A DNA stretch of 64,000 nt, taken from NCBI RefSeq assembly GCF_019636135.1, contig NZ_JAHBYD010000006.1:1-64000 (forward strand), given 5' to 3'. The DNA comes from Phenylobacterium sp. Lineage in GTDB: Bacteria > Pseudomonadota > Alphaproteobacteria > Caulobacterales > Caulobacteraceae. A model generated the notes under the pieces. The model had not been told where the DNA came from. It worked only from the letters and a program-made list of their open reading frames with translations, and did no database searches. The translations under genes and the position numbers were made by a program. Positions 10,401 to 18,997 of the stretch are shown in pieces; within the stretch, counting starts at the first letter, position 1, and the number at the start of each line of letters is the position of its first letter.

Positions 10401-10528
10401 CCCTCCCCTTCAGGGGAGGGTGTCTCGGGCGGAGCCCGAGACGGGTGGGGAGGTCTGAAGCTCCCTGGACGTCTCGCGGTTTCCCCACCCCGCTCGCTTC
10501 GCGAGCGACCCTCCCCTGAAGGGGAGGG
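10401..10528. repeat. cruciform intergenic repeat inside the spc operon
   Basis: The 21-base arm at 10401-10421 is the exact reverse complement of 10508-10528, and each arm is itself a ccctcccctt/caggggaggg-type hairpin. Between them lie two more hairpins (gtctcgggc/gcccgagac at about 10422-10442; cgctcgcttcgcgagcg at about 10491-10507) and the ggtgggga/tccccacc core. It is the same family as 79-224. It occupies most of the rpmD-rplO gap, and a fresh aaggaga ribosome binding site for rplO follows it. Confidence 0.9.
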
Positions 10529-10585
10529 ATTGAAAAACCGCCGAGTCCGGCCTCCGCCGGGCGCCAGATCTCCAAGGAGAGGCAC

Positions 10586-11071
10586 ATGACGAAACTCAAC
10601 GAACTCGCCCCGAAGGACGGCTCCACCAAGGGCCGCATGCGCGTCGGCCGCGGCCCGGGATCGGGCAAGGGCAAGACCGCCGGCCGCGGCGTGAAGGGCC
10701 AGAAGGCGCGCTCGGGCGTCGCCATCCAGGGCTTCGAAGGCGGCCAGATGCCGCTGCACATGCGCATGCCCAAGCGCGGCTTCAACAGCCGCAACCGCAA
10801 GGACTTCGCCGAGGTGAACCTGTGGCGCATCGAGCAGGCGATCGAAGCCGGCAAGCTCGACGCCAAGACGGCCATCGACGCCGAGGCCCTGCTGGCCGCC
10901 GGCGTCATCCGCCGCGCCAAGGACGGCGTGAAGCTGCTGGGCGAGGGCGAACTGAAGTCGAAGCTCACCCTGACCGTCTATTCGGCCACCGCCTCGGCCC
11001 GCGCGGCCGTGGAGAAGGCCGGCGGCTCCCTGACCACCACCAAGCCGGAAGCCGCCGCGGCCGAGGCCTGA
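10586..11071 (+). CDS. rplO: 50S ribosomal protein L15
   Basis: A 161-aa protein. [35 protein letters not shown] and the adjacent Gly-rich segment are unmistakable L15, followed by [17 protein letters not shown]. ccaaggagag (10572-10581) is the ribosome binding site. It is unusually separated from rpmD by about 200 bases of repeat. Confidence 0.97.
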   Translation: MTKLNELAPKDGSTKGRMRVGRGPGSGKGKTAGRGVKGQKARSGVAIQGFEGGQMPLHMRMPKRGFNSRNRKDFAEVNLWRIEQAIEAGKLDAKTAIDAEALLAAGVIRRAKDGVKLLGEGELKSKLTLTVYSATASARAAVEKAGGSLTTTKPEAAAAEA

Positions 11072-11154
11072 GCCGGACTGTGACAACACCGCCCTCGCCA
11101 TCGGGGGCGGCGCGTCCTATCTGAGCACGACCACCGAGTCAGGGGATTTGCTGC

Positions 11155-12507
11155 ATGGCATCGGCTGCTGAACAGCTCGCCGCCAATCTGAACTTCGACG
11201 CCTTCGCCAAGGCGACGGAGCTCCACAAGCGCATCTGGTTCACCCTCTGGGCGATGGTCGTCTATCGCCTGGGGACCTACATCCCGATCCCCGGCATCGA
11301 CCCGGTGGCCTTCCAGGAGGCGTTCTCGGGCCAGGCCCAGGGCATCCTGGGGATGTTCAACATGTTCTCGGGCGGCGCCGTCCAGCGGATGGCCATCTTC
11401 GCCCTGAACGTGATGCCCTACATCTCGGCGTCGATCATCGTGCAACTGCTCGGCACCGTCTATCCGCCGTGGGAGAAGTTGCGGAAGGAAGGCGGGGAGG
11501 CGGGGCGCAAGACGCTCAACCAGTACACCCGCTACCTGACCGTGGTGCTGGCCATCTTCCAGAGCCTCTCGATCGCCGTGGGCCTGTCGCAGAGCCCCGG
11601 CCTCGTCGAGCATCCCGGCCTCTTCTTCATCGTCTCCACCGTCGTGACGCTGACGGGCGGCACCATGTTCCTGATGTGGCTGGGCGAGCAGATCACCAGC
11701 CGCGGCGTGGGCAACGGCATCTCGCTGATCATCTTCGCCGGCATCGTCGCGGTCCTGCCGCAGTACGTGGTCCAGGCGCTGGAGCTCACCCGCACCGGCT
11801 CGATGACCGCCGGCGTGCTGATCGTGATCGTGGTGCTCGCCGTGGTGGTCACCATGGCCATCGTCTTCATGGAGCGCTCGCAGCGGCGCCTCCTGGTGCA
11901 GTACCCGAAGCGCCAGGTGGGCAACCGCATGTTCGGCGGCGACACCAGCTTCCTGCCGCTCAAGATCAACACCTCGGGCGTGATCCCGCCGATCTTCGCC
12001 AGCTCGCTGCTGCTGCTGCCGGCGACGGCGATGGGCTTCGCGGTCACCGCCGACCTGCCGGAATGGCTGCAATGGCTGCCGTTCGCCGTGGGCCAGCTCC
12101 AGCACGGCCAGCCGCTGTTCGTGGTGCTGTACGGCCTGCTGATCGTGTTCTTCTGCTTCTTCTACACCTCGGTCGTGTTCAACCCCGAGGACACCGCGGA
12201 GAACCTGCGCAAGTACGGCGGCTTCCTGCCCGGCATCCGCCCCGGCAAGCGCACGGCCGAGTACCTGGACTATGTGCTGACCCGGCTGACGGTGATCGGC
12301 GCGGCCTACATCGCCGCCGTCTGCCTGCTGCCCGAGATCCTGATCGGCGCGCTGGGCACCCAGCAGTTCTACCTGGGCGGCACGTCGCTGCTCATCGTGG
12401 TCAGCGTCACCATGGACACGGTGGCCCAGATCCAGTCGCACCTTCTGGCCCACCAGTACGAGGGCCTGATCAAGAAGTCGAAGCTGCGGGGCCGCGGCCG
12501 CAACTAG
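11155..12507 (+). CDS. secY: preprotein translocase subunit SecY
   Basis: A 450-aa polytopic membrane protein and the channel of the Sec translocon in the inner membrane. The start region has a conserved LHKRIWFTLWAMVVYRLGTYIPIPGID. Ten hydrophobic segments follow, along with FNMFSGGAVQRMAIFALNVMPYISASI and the cytoplasmic GGFLPGIRPGK loop. It is located in the spc operon as expected, 83 bases after rplO and 97 bases before adk. Confidence 0.98.
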   Translation: MASAAEQLAANLNFDAFAKATELHKRIWFTLWAMVVYRLGTYIPIPGIDPVAFQEAFSGQAQGILGMFNMFSGGAVQRMAIFALNVMPYISASIIVQLLGTVYPPWEKLRKEGGEAGRKTLNQYTRYLTVVLAIFQSLSIAVGLSQSPGLVEHPGLFFIVSTVVTLTGGTMFLMWLGEQITSRGVGNGISLIIFAGIVAVLPQYVVQALELTRTGSMTAGVLIVIVVLAVVVTMAIVFMERSQRRLLVQYPKRQVGNRMFGGDTSFLPLKINTSGVIPPIFASSLLLLPATAMGFAVTADLPEWLQWLPFAVGQLQHGQPLFVVLYGLLIVFFCFFYTSVVFNPEDTAENLRKYGGFLPGIRPGKRTAEYLDYVLTRLTVIGAAYIAAVCLLPEILIGALGTQQFYLGGTSLLIVVSVTMDTVAQIQSHLLAHQYEGLIKKSKLRGRGRN

Positions 12508-12604
12508 GGGCGGCCTTCGACCCGATCGGCTGACAAGTCTTTGCTGACGCTGGGGCACGGCGCCACCAAGAGCGCCTCGTCCGAGAGTGTGGGGGAGTGC
12601 TGAT

Positions 12605-13165
12605 ATGAACCTGATCCTGTTCGGGCCGCCGGCGGCGGGCAAGGGCACCCAGGCCAAGCGCCTGGTCGAGGGCCGCAACATGGTCCAGCTCTCCACGGGC
12701 GACATGCTGCGCGCGGCGATCGCGTCGGGCTCCGAGCTCGGCAAGCGCGTCGAAGGGATCATGCAGCGTGGCGACCTGGTCTCGGACGAGATCGTCATCG
12801 AGCTGATCGAGAGCCGGCTGCCCGAGGCCGAGGCCGCCGGCGGCGCGATCTTCGACGGCTTTCCCCGCACCCTGGCCCAGGCCGAGGCGCTGGACATCAT
12901 GCTGAAGGGCCGCGGCCGCCAGATCGACCTGGTGGTCCGCCTCAAGGTCGACGACGAGGCGCTGAAGCAGCGCATCGCCGGCCGTTTCGCCGAATCGGGC
13001 CGGCCGGACGACAACCCCGACAGCTTCGCGATCCGCCTGAACGCCTACAACACCCAGACCGCGCCGCTGCTGCCGTACTACGCGGGGCAGGGCAAGCTGG
13101 TCGAAGTCGACGGCATGGGTTCGGTCGATCAGGTCGCCGCCGGCATCGACGCGGCGATGGGGTAG
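12605..13165 (+). CDS. adk: adenylate kinase (short form)
   Basis: A 186-aa cytoplasmic enzyme interconverting ATP + AMP and 2 ADP. The P-loop GPPAAGKGTQ is at residues 7-16. LSTGDMLRAAI and DGFPRTLAQAEAL are the AMP-binding and FPRT motifs, and the LID is short with no zinc cysteines. The ATG at 12605 is chosen over one 18 bases upstream because it places the P-loop at the normal distance. It is the standard last gene after secY in this operon type. Confidence 0.97.
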   Translation: MNLILFGPPAAGKGTQAKRLVEGRNMVQLSTGDMLRAAIASGSELGKRVEGIMQRGDLVSDEIVIELIESRLPEAEAAGGAIFDGFPRTLAQAEALDIMLKGRGRQIDLVVRLKVDDEALKQRIAGRFAESGRPDDNPDSFAIRLNAYNTQTAPLLPYYAGQGKLVEVDGMGSVDQVAAGIDAAMG

Positions 13166-13348
13166 CCGCCACAGGCGCCGTCCTTCGACACGAAACCCGC
13201 TTCCCCCGCGCGTTGCGCGATCCGCATCCCCGTGCTTACCTTGAGTCCTCGCCGGGCGTGGCTGAGCCCCGGCGATCGACGAGCCCGGCGCGGGCAGGGG
13301 AGCCCCTGGCGCGTGCAGGATTTCGTTCACAATTCCGCGTTTCCGGCA

Positions 13349-13376
13349 TTGACGGGCGCGCGCCGATCCATATAAC
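13349..13376 (+). promoter_or_regulatory. promoter for rpsM-rpsK-rpoA
   Basis: TTGACG at 13349-13354 and TATAAC at 13371-13376 are 16 bases apart. About 110 bases of leader follow to the GTG of rpsM. The gap 13166-13486 contains no gene otherwise. The position suggests that the alpha operon can be transcribed independently of the spc operon. Confidence 0.7.
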
Positions 13377-13486
13377 GAAGCGCTTCCGCGAAAGAGCGCG
13401 AAAGACGCGCCGGCCGACGCCTGTGGGTGTTGAGGGTCGGGGCGCCGTTCGCGCTTCTCTTGCGTGATCCTAGGAGATTACCTCAC

Positions 13487-13855
13487 GTGGCCCGTATCGC
13501 TGGCGTCAACATTCCCACGAACAAGCGCGTCGTGATCGCGCTGCAGTACATCCATGGCATCGGCGAGGCGAAGGCCCGCGAGATCGTCAGCAAGGTCGGC
13601 ATCGAGGACGCGCGCCGCGTCAACCAGCTCACCGACCAGGAAGTCCTGCAGATCCGCGAGACGATCGACCGCGACTACATGGTCGAAGGCGACCTCCGCC
13701 GCGAGACCGCGGTCAACATCAAGCGCCTGATGGACCTGGCCTGCTACCGCGGCCTGCGTCACCGCAAGGGCCTGCCGGTCCGCGGCCAGCGCACGCACAC
13801 CAACGCCCGCACCCGCAAGGGTCCGGCCAAGCCGATCGCCGGCAAGAAGAAGTAA
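13487..13855 (+). CDS. rpsM: 30S ribosomal protein S13
   Basis: A 122-aa protein starting at GTG, with taggag (13471-13476) upstream. [25 protein letters not shown] is the family start and [26 protein letters not shown] the conserved tail that contacts P-site tRNA. The in-frame ATG 60 bases upstream would add an unrelated peptide and is rejected. Confidence 0.97.
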   Translation: MARIAGVNIPTNKRVVIALQYIHGIGEAKAREIVSKVGIEDARRVNQLTDQEVLQIRETIDRDYMVEGDLRRETAVNIKRLMDLACYRGLRHRKGLPVRGQRTHTNARTRKGPAKPIAGKKK

Positions 13856-13870
13856 GAGAGCGTCAAGCCG

Positions 13871-14260
13871 ATGGCCAAGGAACCTGCGCGCGTCAAACGC
13901 CGCGAGCGCAAGAACATCACGTCGGGCGTGGCGCACGTGAACGCCTCGTTCAACAACACCATGGTGACCATCACCGACGCGCAGGGGAACACGATCTCCT
14001 GGTCCAGCGCCGGCCTGATGGGCTTCAAGGGTTCGCGTAAGTCGACGCCCTACGCCGCCCAGATGGCGGCGGAAGACGCCGGCCGCAAAGCCGCCGAACA
14101 CGGCGTGCGCACGCTGGAAGTCAACGTCTCGGGCCCCGGCTCGGGCCGCGAGTCCGCGCTCCGCGCCCTGCAGGCGGTGGGTATGACGATCACCACTATC
14201 CGGGATGTGACGCCCATTCCGCACAACGGCTGCCGCCCGCCCAAGCGCCGGCGCGTCTAG
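13871..14260 (+). CDS. rpsK: 30S ribosomal protein S11
   Basis: A 129-aa protein. [26 protein letters not shown] and the C-terminal [16 protein letters not shown] are conserved S11 sequences, forming the 30S platform. It lies between rpsM and rpoA as in most bacteria. Confidence 0.97.
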   Translation: MAKEPARVKRRERKNITSGVAHVNASFNNTMVTITDAQGNTISWSSAGLMGFKGSRKSTPYAAQMAAEDAGRKAAEHGVRTLEVNVSGPGSGRESALRALQAVGMTITTIRDVTPIPHNGCRPPKRRRV

Positions 14261-14334
14261 CCGTCAGACTGCAATTCCCTGACGCCGGCCCTCGCGAATT
14301 GCGGCCGGCGATCCTGCGTTTTCGAGGGACACCC

Positions 14335-15351
14335 GTGATCGAACGAAACTGGAATGAACTAATCCGTCCCGAGAAGCCGCAAATCGAGACCGGCGCCGAC
14401 GCCAGCCGCAAGGCGCGTCTGGTGGCCGAGCCCCTCGAGCGCGGGTTCGGCGTGACGCTCGGCAACAGCCTGCGCCGCGTGCTTCTCTCCTCCCTGCAGG
14501 GCGCGGCCGTGACCGCGGTGCAGATCGACGGCGTGGTCCACGAGTTCTCCTCGCTGGAAGGCGTGCGTGAGGACGTCGTCGACATCGTCCTCAACATCAA
14601 GCAACTGGCGCTGCGCATGCACGCCGAGGGCCCGAAGCGCATGACGCTCCGCGCCACCGGCCCGGGCCCGGTCACCGCCGGCCAGATCGAAGCGCCCTCG
14701 GACATCGAGATCCTGAACCCCGACCATGTGCTCTGCACGCTGGACGACGGCGCCAACGTGCGCATGGAGTTCACGGTCAACACCGGCAAGGGCTATGTCG
14801 CCGCCGACCTGAACCGTCCCGAGGACGCCCCGATCGGCCTCATCGCCGTCGACGCCCTCTACTCGCCGGTCAAGCGCGTCGCCTATCGGGTCGAACCGAC
14901 CCGCCAGGGCCAGTCGCTCGACTACGACAAGCTGGTCATGGAAGTGGAGACCAACGGCGCGGTCAGCCCCGTCGACGCGGTGGCCTACGCCGCCCGCATC
15001 CTCCAGGACCAGCTCCAGATCTTCATCACCTTCGAAGAACCGAAGAAGAAGGTCGAGGGCGAGGCCAAGCCGGAACTGCCGTTCAACCCGGCGCTGCTGA
15101 AGAAGGTCGACGAGCTGGAGCTGTCGGTCCGCTCGGCCAACTGCCTGAAGAACGACAACATCGTCTACATCGGCGACCTGATCCAGAAGACGGAGGCGGA
15201 GATGCTCCGCACCCCGAACTTCGGCCGCAAGTCGCTGAACGAGATCAAGGAAGTGCTCGCCGGCATGGGCCTCCACCTCGGCATGGACGTGCCGAACTGG
15301 CCGCCGGAGAACATCGAAGAGCTCGCGAAGAAGTTCGAAGACCAGATGTAG
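14335..15351 (+). CDS. rpoA: RNA polymerase alpha subunit
   Basis: A 338-aa protein. The N-terminal domain begins [14 protein letters not shown] and contains [18 protein letters not shown]; the C-terminal domain contains [22 protein letters not shown] and [15 protein letters not shown]. The GTG at 14335, preceded by cgaggga, gives the normal alphaproteobacterial N-terminus; a start 36 bases upstream adds non-conserved residues. The last codons ([11 protein letters not shown]) are repeated almost exactly 3.8 kb downstream beside rplQ. A terminator follows rpoA, so rplQ is probably no longer served by the rpoA transcript. Confidence 0.98.
   Translation: MIERNWNELIRPEKPQIETGADASRKARLVAEPLERGFGVTLGNSLRRVLLSSLQGAAVTAVQIDGVVHEFSSLEGVREDVVDIVLNIKQLALRMHAEGPKRMTLRATGPGPVTAGQIEAPSDIEILNPDHVLCTLDDGANVRMEFTVNTGKGYVAADLNRPEDAPIGLIAVDALYSPVKRVAYRVEPTRQGQSLDYDKLVMEVETNGAVSPVDAVAYAARILQDQLQIFITFEEPKKKVEGEAKPELPFNPALLKKVDELELSVRSANCLKNDNIVYIGDLIQKTEAEMLRTPNFGRKSLNEIKEVLAGMGLHLGMDVPNWPPENIEELAKKFEDQM
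15315..15350. repeat. left copy of direct repeat (rpoA 3' end)
   Basis: These 36 bases, the last codons of rpoA up to two bases of its stop, match 19121-19156 at 34 positions; the differences are g/t and a/c. Weaker similarity (cgggccgc, then tgcggcct) continues past the stop in both copies. The pair brackets the rpoA-rplQ insert like the two ends of an integration or recombination event. Confidence 0.85.
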
Positions 15352-15400
15352 GCGGGCTGCCGGGCCGCCCGATGCGGCCTCCACCGTGACGGAATGTGTT

Positions 15401-15434
15401 CAACCCGCGGCGTCCTCGCCGCGGGTTGTTCTTT
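15401..15434 (+). terminator. Rho-independent terminator after rpoA
   Basis: aacccgcggcg (15402-15412) pairs with cgccgcgggtt (15418-15428) around a tcct-type loop, followed by gttcttt. It should end the rpsM-rpsK-rpoA transcript before the inserted genes. Confidence 0.8.
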
Positions 15435-15507
15435 CCGGGGCCGTGCTGGCCGAGGAGCAGACACGCCCTGACGTGGCGCGCCGCCATCCGCGCCCCGAAA
15501 GGTCCAC

Positions 15508-15667
15508 CTGATCTCCCTGCCGCCCTACAGCGACCACAAACCCGATCGAGCAGGTCCAGCCCCGCAACGTCGAGGCCACCTGGCGAAAGGCCGTCGAACT
15601 CCTCGACCTCTTCAGCCCACAGGAATGCGCCAACTACCTCGCAAACCCAGGATATGGTTCTGTGTGA
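15508..15667 (+). pseudogene. remnant of an IS630-family transposase C-terminus
   Basis: Broken reading frames give LISLPPYS (15511-15534), then after a frameshift NPIEQV (about 15539-15556), then VEATW and LLDLFSPQECANYLANPGYG running to a TGA at 15665-15667. This order (LPPYSPDLNPIEQ, then a short block, then the ECANY...GYxS end) is the C-terminal end of the DDE domain of IS630 transposases. The middle block normally present after NPIEQ is mostly deleted. No N-terminal half is visible. The remnant lies just before the first intact gene of the insert. Confidence 0.7.
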
Positions 15668-15710
15668 TTGCGGCCCGCTTTGGCTTGGCGGAACGCTCGG
15701 GGGATAGGTG

Positions 15711-17303
15711 ATGTCGGAGGCTGCGCAAGGGATCATGTCGGAGAGAAGCCGCGCGGCTTCTCTGGCTCTGGCTTCGGCGGCGTTCGCGTTGCCACTGCTC
15801 GCGAGCCTTGTGAACCTGCTCAAGTTCGACGACTATCCCATCGCATCCCGTGAGGTCTGGCCCATCTACGCCGGGCTCGTTGCGTTGGGCGGCGCCATCG
15901 CGCTCATCCACCTCGCCACGCCGCGTATCATACGGACATTGATTGAGGCGGCCTTTGTCGCCCTGGTGGTCGACATCAACTCCGACGGCGTACTCTGGGT
16001 CGTTCTGTCGGCCACGGCGACGCTCGTGGTCGGCCTGCTGTCCAGGCGGTCCCTGATTTCTCCGATGGCGTTCGGCGGCGGCCTCCTGCTGCTCCTCTGC
16101 GTAGTGGGCGTCGGTGATTCCGCGAAACGCGCCGTCCGACCGATCGCAAGTTCCTCCTCGCTCCGGCCCACGGTGCTGCACATCATCCTGGACGAGCACG
16201 GCGGGATCGCAGGCCTGCCGGCGGAAAACCCAGCGACGCCGGCGCGCCGCGAGACGCTCAAGGCGATCTACCTCGGGCAGGGCTTCCGGGTCTACGGCGC
16301 GGCATACAGCCAGCACATGCGGACGACCGCTGCCGTACCGCAGATCCTGAACTTCGGTCGTACCCTGCCGATCCGTGAAGACAACCGTGGCGGAGGTCTC
16401 CTGCTGCGGTCCAGCGCCTACTTCGACTTCCTGAGGAAGCAAGGGTACGCCTTGCGCGTCTACGAGTCCTCATGGGTGGACTTGTGCGCAAATGACCCCG
16501 CCGTGAGCTGTGTCCGCTACGACGAGGGCGGGCTGAGCGGGTTGCGCAAGGCCGCGATTCCGCTCGGCGAGAAGAGCATGATCATCCTCATCAAGATGTT
16601 GGCTCGCTCGGCGGCGGTCCATGAAGCCGTGTCACTCTACGACCGGCATGCTGTTCCATTCGCGAGGCGGAACGGACTGGCGTTGGATACGCTGTCACTG
16701 GCCAATATCAGCCTCACCAGTTCGTTACAGTCCCTTGAAATAACAAATAAACTCATCGAAGACCTGGCCCAAGCCAAGCCGGGCCAAGCCTATGTTGCGC
16801 ACGTTCTCCTGCCCCACTATCCCTACGTGCTGCGTGGCGATTGTCGAGTGAAGCCTCGCCGGGAGTGGCTGTATCGTCACTTTGGCGGCGTCATTCGCGA
16901 GCGAGAGGACGCGGCCTATGAGCAGATGCTGTGCGTCGCGCGAAAGGTGCAGGCAGCGACCGCTGCGCTTGAGCACTCCGAAGCGGGGCGAAACAGCATC
17001 GTCGTGATCCATGGCGATCACGGGTCTCGAATTACAGTTCACGATCCTCGGGCCGGAGCGCCGCCAGCAGGCCGCGATCTGGTCGCTGGATACGCGACCT
17101 TGTTCGCCGTCAAGGCGCCGGGCGTGGATGCCGGCTATGAACCCCGCCCTGCCCGGGTGGACGACCTATTGGCCGCCTTTGCGCGCAGCAACTTCACAGC
17201 GGCGCCTGTCCCACAGCCGGCGCGTCAGGAGATTTTTCTGGAGGACGCCAAGTGGCGCCCGGCGATGCGCGCCCGCCTGCCCGAAAATTGGGCGGCGCGC
17301 TAG
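15711..17303 (+). CDS. membrane protein with alkaline-phosphatase/sulfatase-type domain
   Basis: A 530-aa protein. The first 137 residues contain about four or five hydrophobic segments. A predicted extracytoplasmic hydrolase domain follows: HIILDEHGG (residues 157-165, metal-binding acidic pair D161/E162), LLPHYPYV (366-373) and HGDHGSR (434-440). These are spaced as in LTA-synthase or phosphoethanolamine-transferase-like members of the alkaline phosphatase superfamily. The nucleophile Thr/Ser cannot be fixed by eye; TTAAVPQ near 205-211 is a candidate. The ATG at 15711 follows ggggatagg. Codon use is less GC-biased than in the flanking ribosomal genes (for example around 16740), consistent with transfer. 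It probably modifies a surface glycan or lipid; substrate unknown. Confidence 0.7.
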   Translation: MSEAAQGIMSERSRAASLALASAAFALPLLASLVNLLKFDDYPIASREVWPIYAGLVALGGAIALIHLATPRIIRTLIEAAFVALVVDINSDGVLWVVLSATATLVVGLLSRRSLISPMAFGGGLLLLLCVVGVGDSAKRAVRPIASSSSLRPTVLHIILDEHGGIAGLPAENPATPARRETLKAIYLGQGFRVYGAAYSQHMRTTAAVPQILNFGRTLPIREDNRGGGLLLRSSAYFDFLRKQGYALRVYESSWVDLCANDPAVSCVRYDEGGLSGLRKAAIPLGEKSMIILIKMLARSAAVHEAVSLYDRHAVPFARRNGLALDTLSLANISLTSSLQSLEITNKLIEDLAQAKPGQAYVAHVLLPHYPYVLRGDCRVKPRREWLYRHFGGVIREREDAAYEQMLCVARKVQAATAALEHSEAGRNSIVVIHGDHGSRITVHDPRAGAPPAGRDLVAGYATLFAVKAPGVDAGYEPRPARVDDLLAAFARSNFTAAPVPQPARQEIFLEDAKWRPAMRARLPENWAAR

Positions 17304-17387
17304 CCGGTCGCTCGACACGCGAATCTTGTTGAATGTTGTGTGACAGTTGGGTGAAGGTTGAGTGAATATTATCGCTCGGGGTGCGAG

Positions 17388-17561
17388 ATGGGACGAGTAG
17401 TGAGAATTTCGGCGTCGACTGCTGGCTTGGCCTTGGCGTACACGGCGATCGCCAGTCCTGCTTTCGCCTATCTCGACGGCGCCACCGGCAGCATGATCCT
17501 CCAGGCGGTGATTGCGGGCCTGGCGACGGGCCTGATGTTCTTCCGCACGCAACTCGCCTGA
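17388..17561 (+). CDS. small YLD-motif membrane protein
   Basis: A 57-aa protein with an N-terminal signal or anchor segment (ALAYTAIASPAFA), the motif YLDGATGSMILQ and a second hydrophobic helix (AVIAGLATGLMFF). The YLD(P)GTGS-x-(I/L)LQ pattern is typical of a family of tiny membrane proteins found beside surface-polysaccharide genes; the function is unknown. An in-frame TTG 30 bases upstream is an alternative start. The preceding 85 bases are AT-rich for this genome and may hold a promoter. Confidence 0.6.
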   Translation: MGRVVRISASTAGLALAYTAIASPAFAYLDGATGSMILQAVIAGLATGLMFFRTQLA

Positions 17562-17611
17562 GTGAAGAGCTTCTTCACCCGTGGGCGGAAGAGCAGTTCG
17601 CAGGACGGAAA

Positions 17612-18997
17612 ATGACGGTTTCCGCTATTGACCCCGGGTCGTTCCGGGATCCCGGCGGACGCATCTTCCTTCATGGCGCGCGGGTGCTGCGGGCGGTGAT
17701 GTCCGTGAGCGCCGACGCTTACGTCGCGGTGCGGGACGCAGGCCTGCTGCGCAGCCTTGCTGAGCGCGGCCTCCTGCTTGACGCGAAGGAGATCGATCCG
17801 TCCATCCTCGACGAGGTCCAGCCACCCCCGGCCTTCGTGCTGGAGCACCCGCGGATTCCGTTCATCAGCTATCCTTACGAGTGGAGCTTCTCGCTCCACC
17901 GCCGTGCGGCGCTGCACCAGCTCGACCTGCACCTGGAAGCGCTGGACGCCGGGTTCACACTGAGCGACGCCACCGCATACAATGTGCAGTTCGAGGGCAC
18001 GAGGCCGGTCTTCATCGACCATCTCTCGCTGAGGCCCTATCGCGAGGGTGAGTTCTGGATCGGCCACCGGCAGTTCTGCCAGCAATTCCTCAATCCACTG
18101 CTCATGTGGACGCTGGTGAAGGTGCAGCCTAACGCGTGGTTCCGCGGCAGCCTGGAAGGGATCGATCCCGAGGCGCTGGCGCCGCTGCTGCCGTTGTCCA
18201 AGAAGCTCTCCTTCACGGTTATGACCCACGTCGTGGCGCAGGCGGCGCTTCAGAATCGGTCGGTCAGGTCAGGTCAATCCGCGGCGCCCACGGGCAAGCT
18301 TCCCCTGAACGGGTTCAAGGCGCTGCTGTCTGGCCTGCGCGACTACATCGCCAAAATGAAGGTCGGCGACGACCGGACCGTCTGGAGCGACTACGCGACC
18401 CACAACAGCTACGCCGCCTCCGAAGCGCAGGCGAAGCGGGCCTTTGTCGGCGAGTCGGTCGCGGCCATCGAACCGAAGCTGATGTTCGACTTCGGCTGTA
18501 ACACCGGCGACTATTCGGAGGTGGGCCTCGACGCGGGCGCGAAGTACGTCGTCGGCTTCGACTACGATCATGGCGCTCTCGAGCAGGCCTTTCGGCGGTT
18601 CGAGGCCAGCAAGCGGCCCATGCTGCCGCTGTGGCTCGACGCGGCCAATCCCAGCCCTTCACAGGGCTGGGCGGAGCAGGAGCGCAAGGGTCTGTCCGAA
18701 CGGGCCCGGGGCGATTTCCTGGTGGCGCTCGCGTTCATCCATCACATCGTGATCGGCCGGAACGTCCCGTTGCCCATGGCGCTGGATTGGCTGGTCGGCA
18801 TGGCGCCGGCCGGCGTAATCGAGTTCCCGCCGAAGAGCGATCCGATGGTGCAGCGACTGCTGGCGACGCGGGAGGACATCTTCCCCGACTACAGCGTCGA
18901 AGCTTTCACCGCACTGCTCGGCGAACGCGCGCGCGTCGTCCGCTCGCAGCAGCTCGCGGAGAACGGCCGCGTGCTCGTCGCCTACGACCGAACCTGA
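17612..18997 (+). CDS. NoeA-like SAM-dependent methyltransferase
   Basis: A 461-aa protein. The N-terminal region contains FISYPYEWSFS (84-94) and DATAYNVQF...RPVFID (119-136), a pattern of the nodulation-protein NoeA-related family. The C-terminal half holds the SAM-binding motif DFGCNTGDYS (293-302) with VGFDYD (314-319) as the acidic loop. The ATG at 17612 was chosen because upstream in-frame sequence overlaps the small YLD gene and is not family-like. It is in the same direction as the two genes before it, suggesting one functional unit for modifying a surface saccharide. A hairpin without a T-run (19002-19020) follows. Confidence 0.75.
   Translation: MTVSAIDPGSFRDPGGRIFLHGARVLRAVMSVSADAYVAVRDAGLLRSLAERGLLLDAKEIDPSILDEVQPPPAFVLEHPRIPFISYPYEWSFSLHRRAALHQLDLHLEALDAGFTLSDATAYNVQFEGTRPVFIDHLSLRPYREGEFWIGHRQFCQQFLNPLLMWTLVKVQPNAWFRGSLEGIDPEALAPLLPLSKKLSFTVMTHVVAQAALQNRSVRSGQSAAPTGKLPLNGFKALLSGLRDYIAKMKVGDDRTVWSDYATHNSYAASEAQAKRAFVGESVAAIEPKLMFDFGCNTGDYSEVGLDAGAKYVVGFDYDHGALEQAFRRFEASKRPMLPLWLDAANPSPSQGWAEQERKGLSERARGDFLVALAFIHHIVIGRNVPLPMALDWLVGMAPAGVIEFPPKSDPMVQRLLATREDIFPDYSVEAFTALLGERARVVRSQQLAENGRVLVAYDRT

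Noticed and set aside
10978..13014. A 678-codon open frame on the minus strand opposite rplO-secY-adk
   Set aside because: It runs antisense through three certain genes. Its composition is His/Arg/Asp-rich as expected from reading GC-rich codons backwards, and no family motif is seen.
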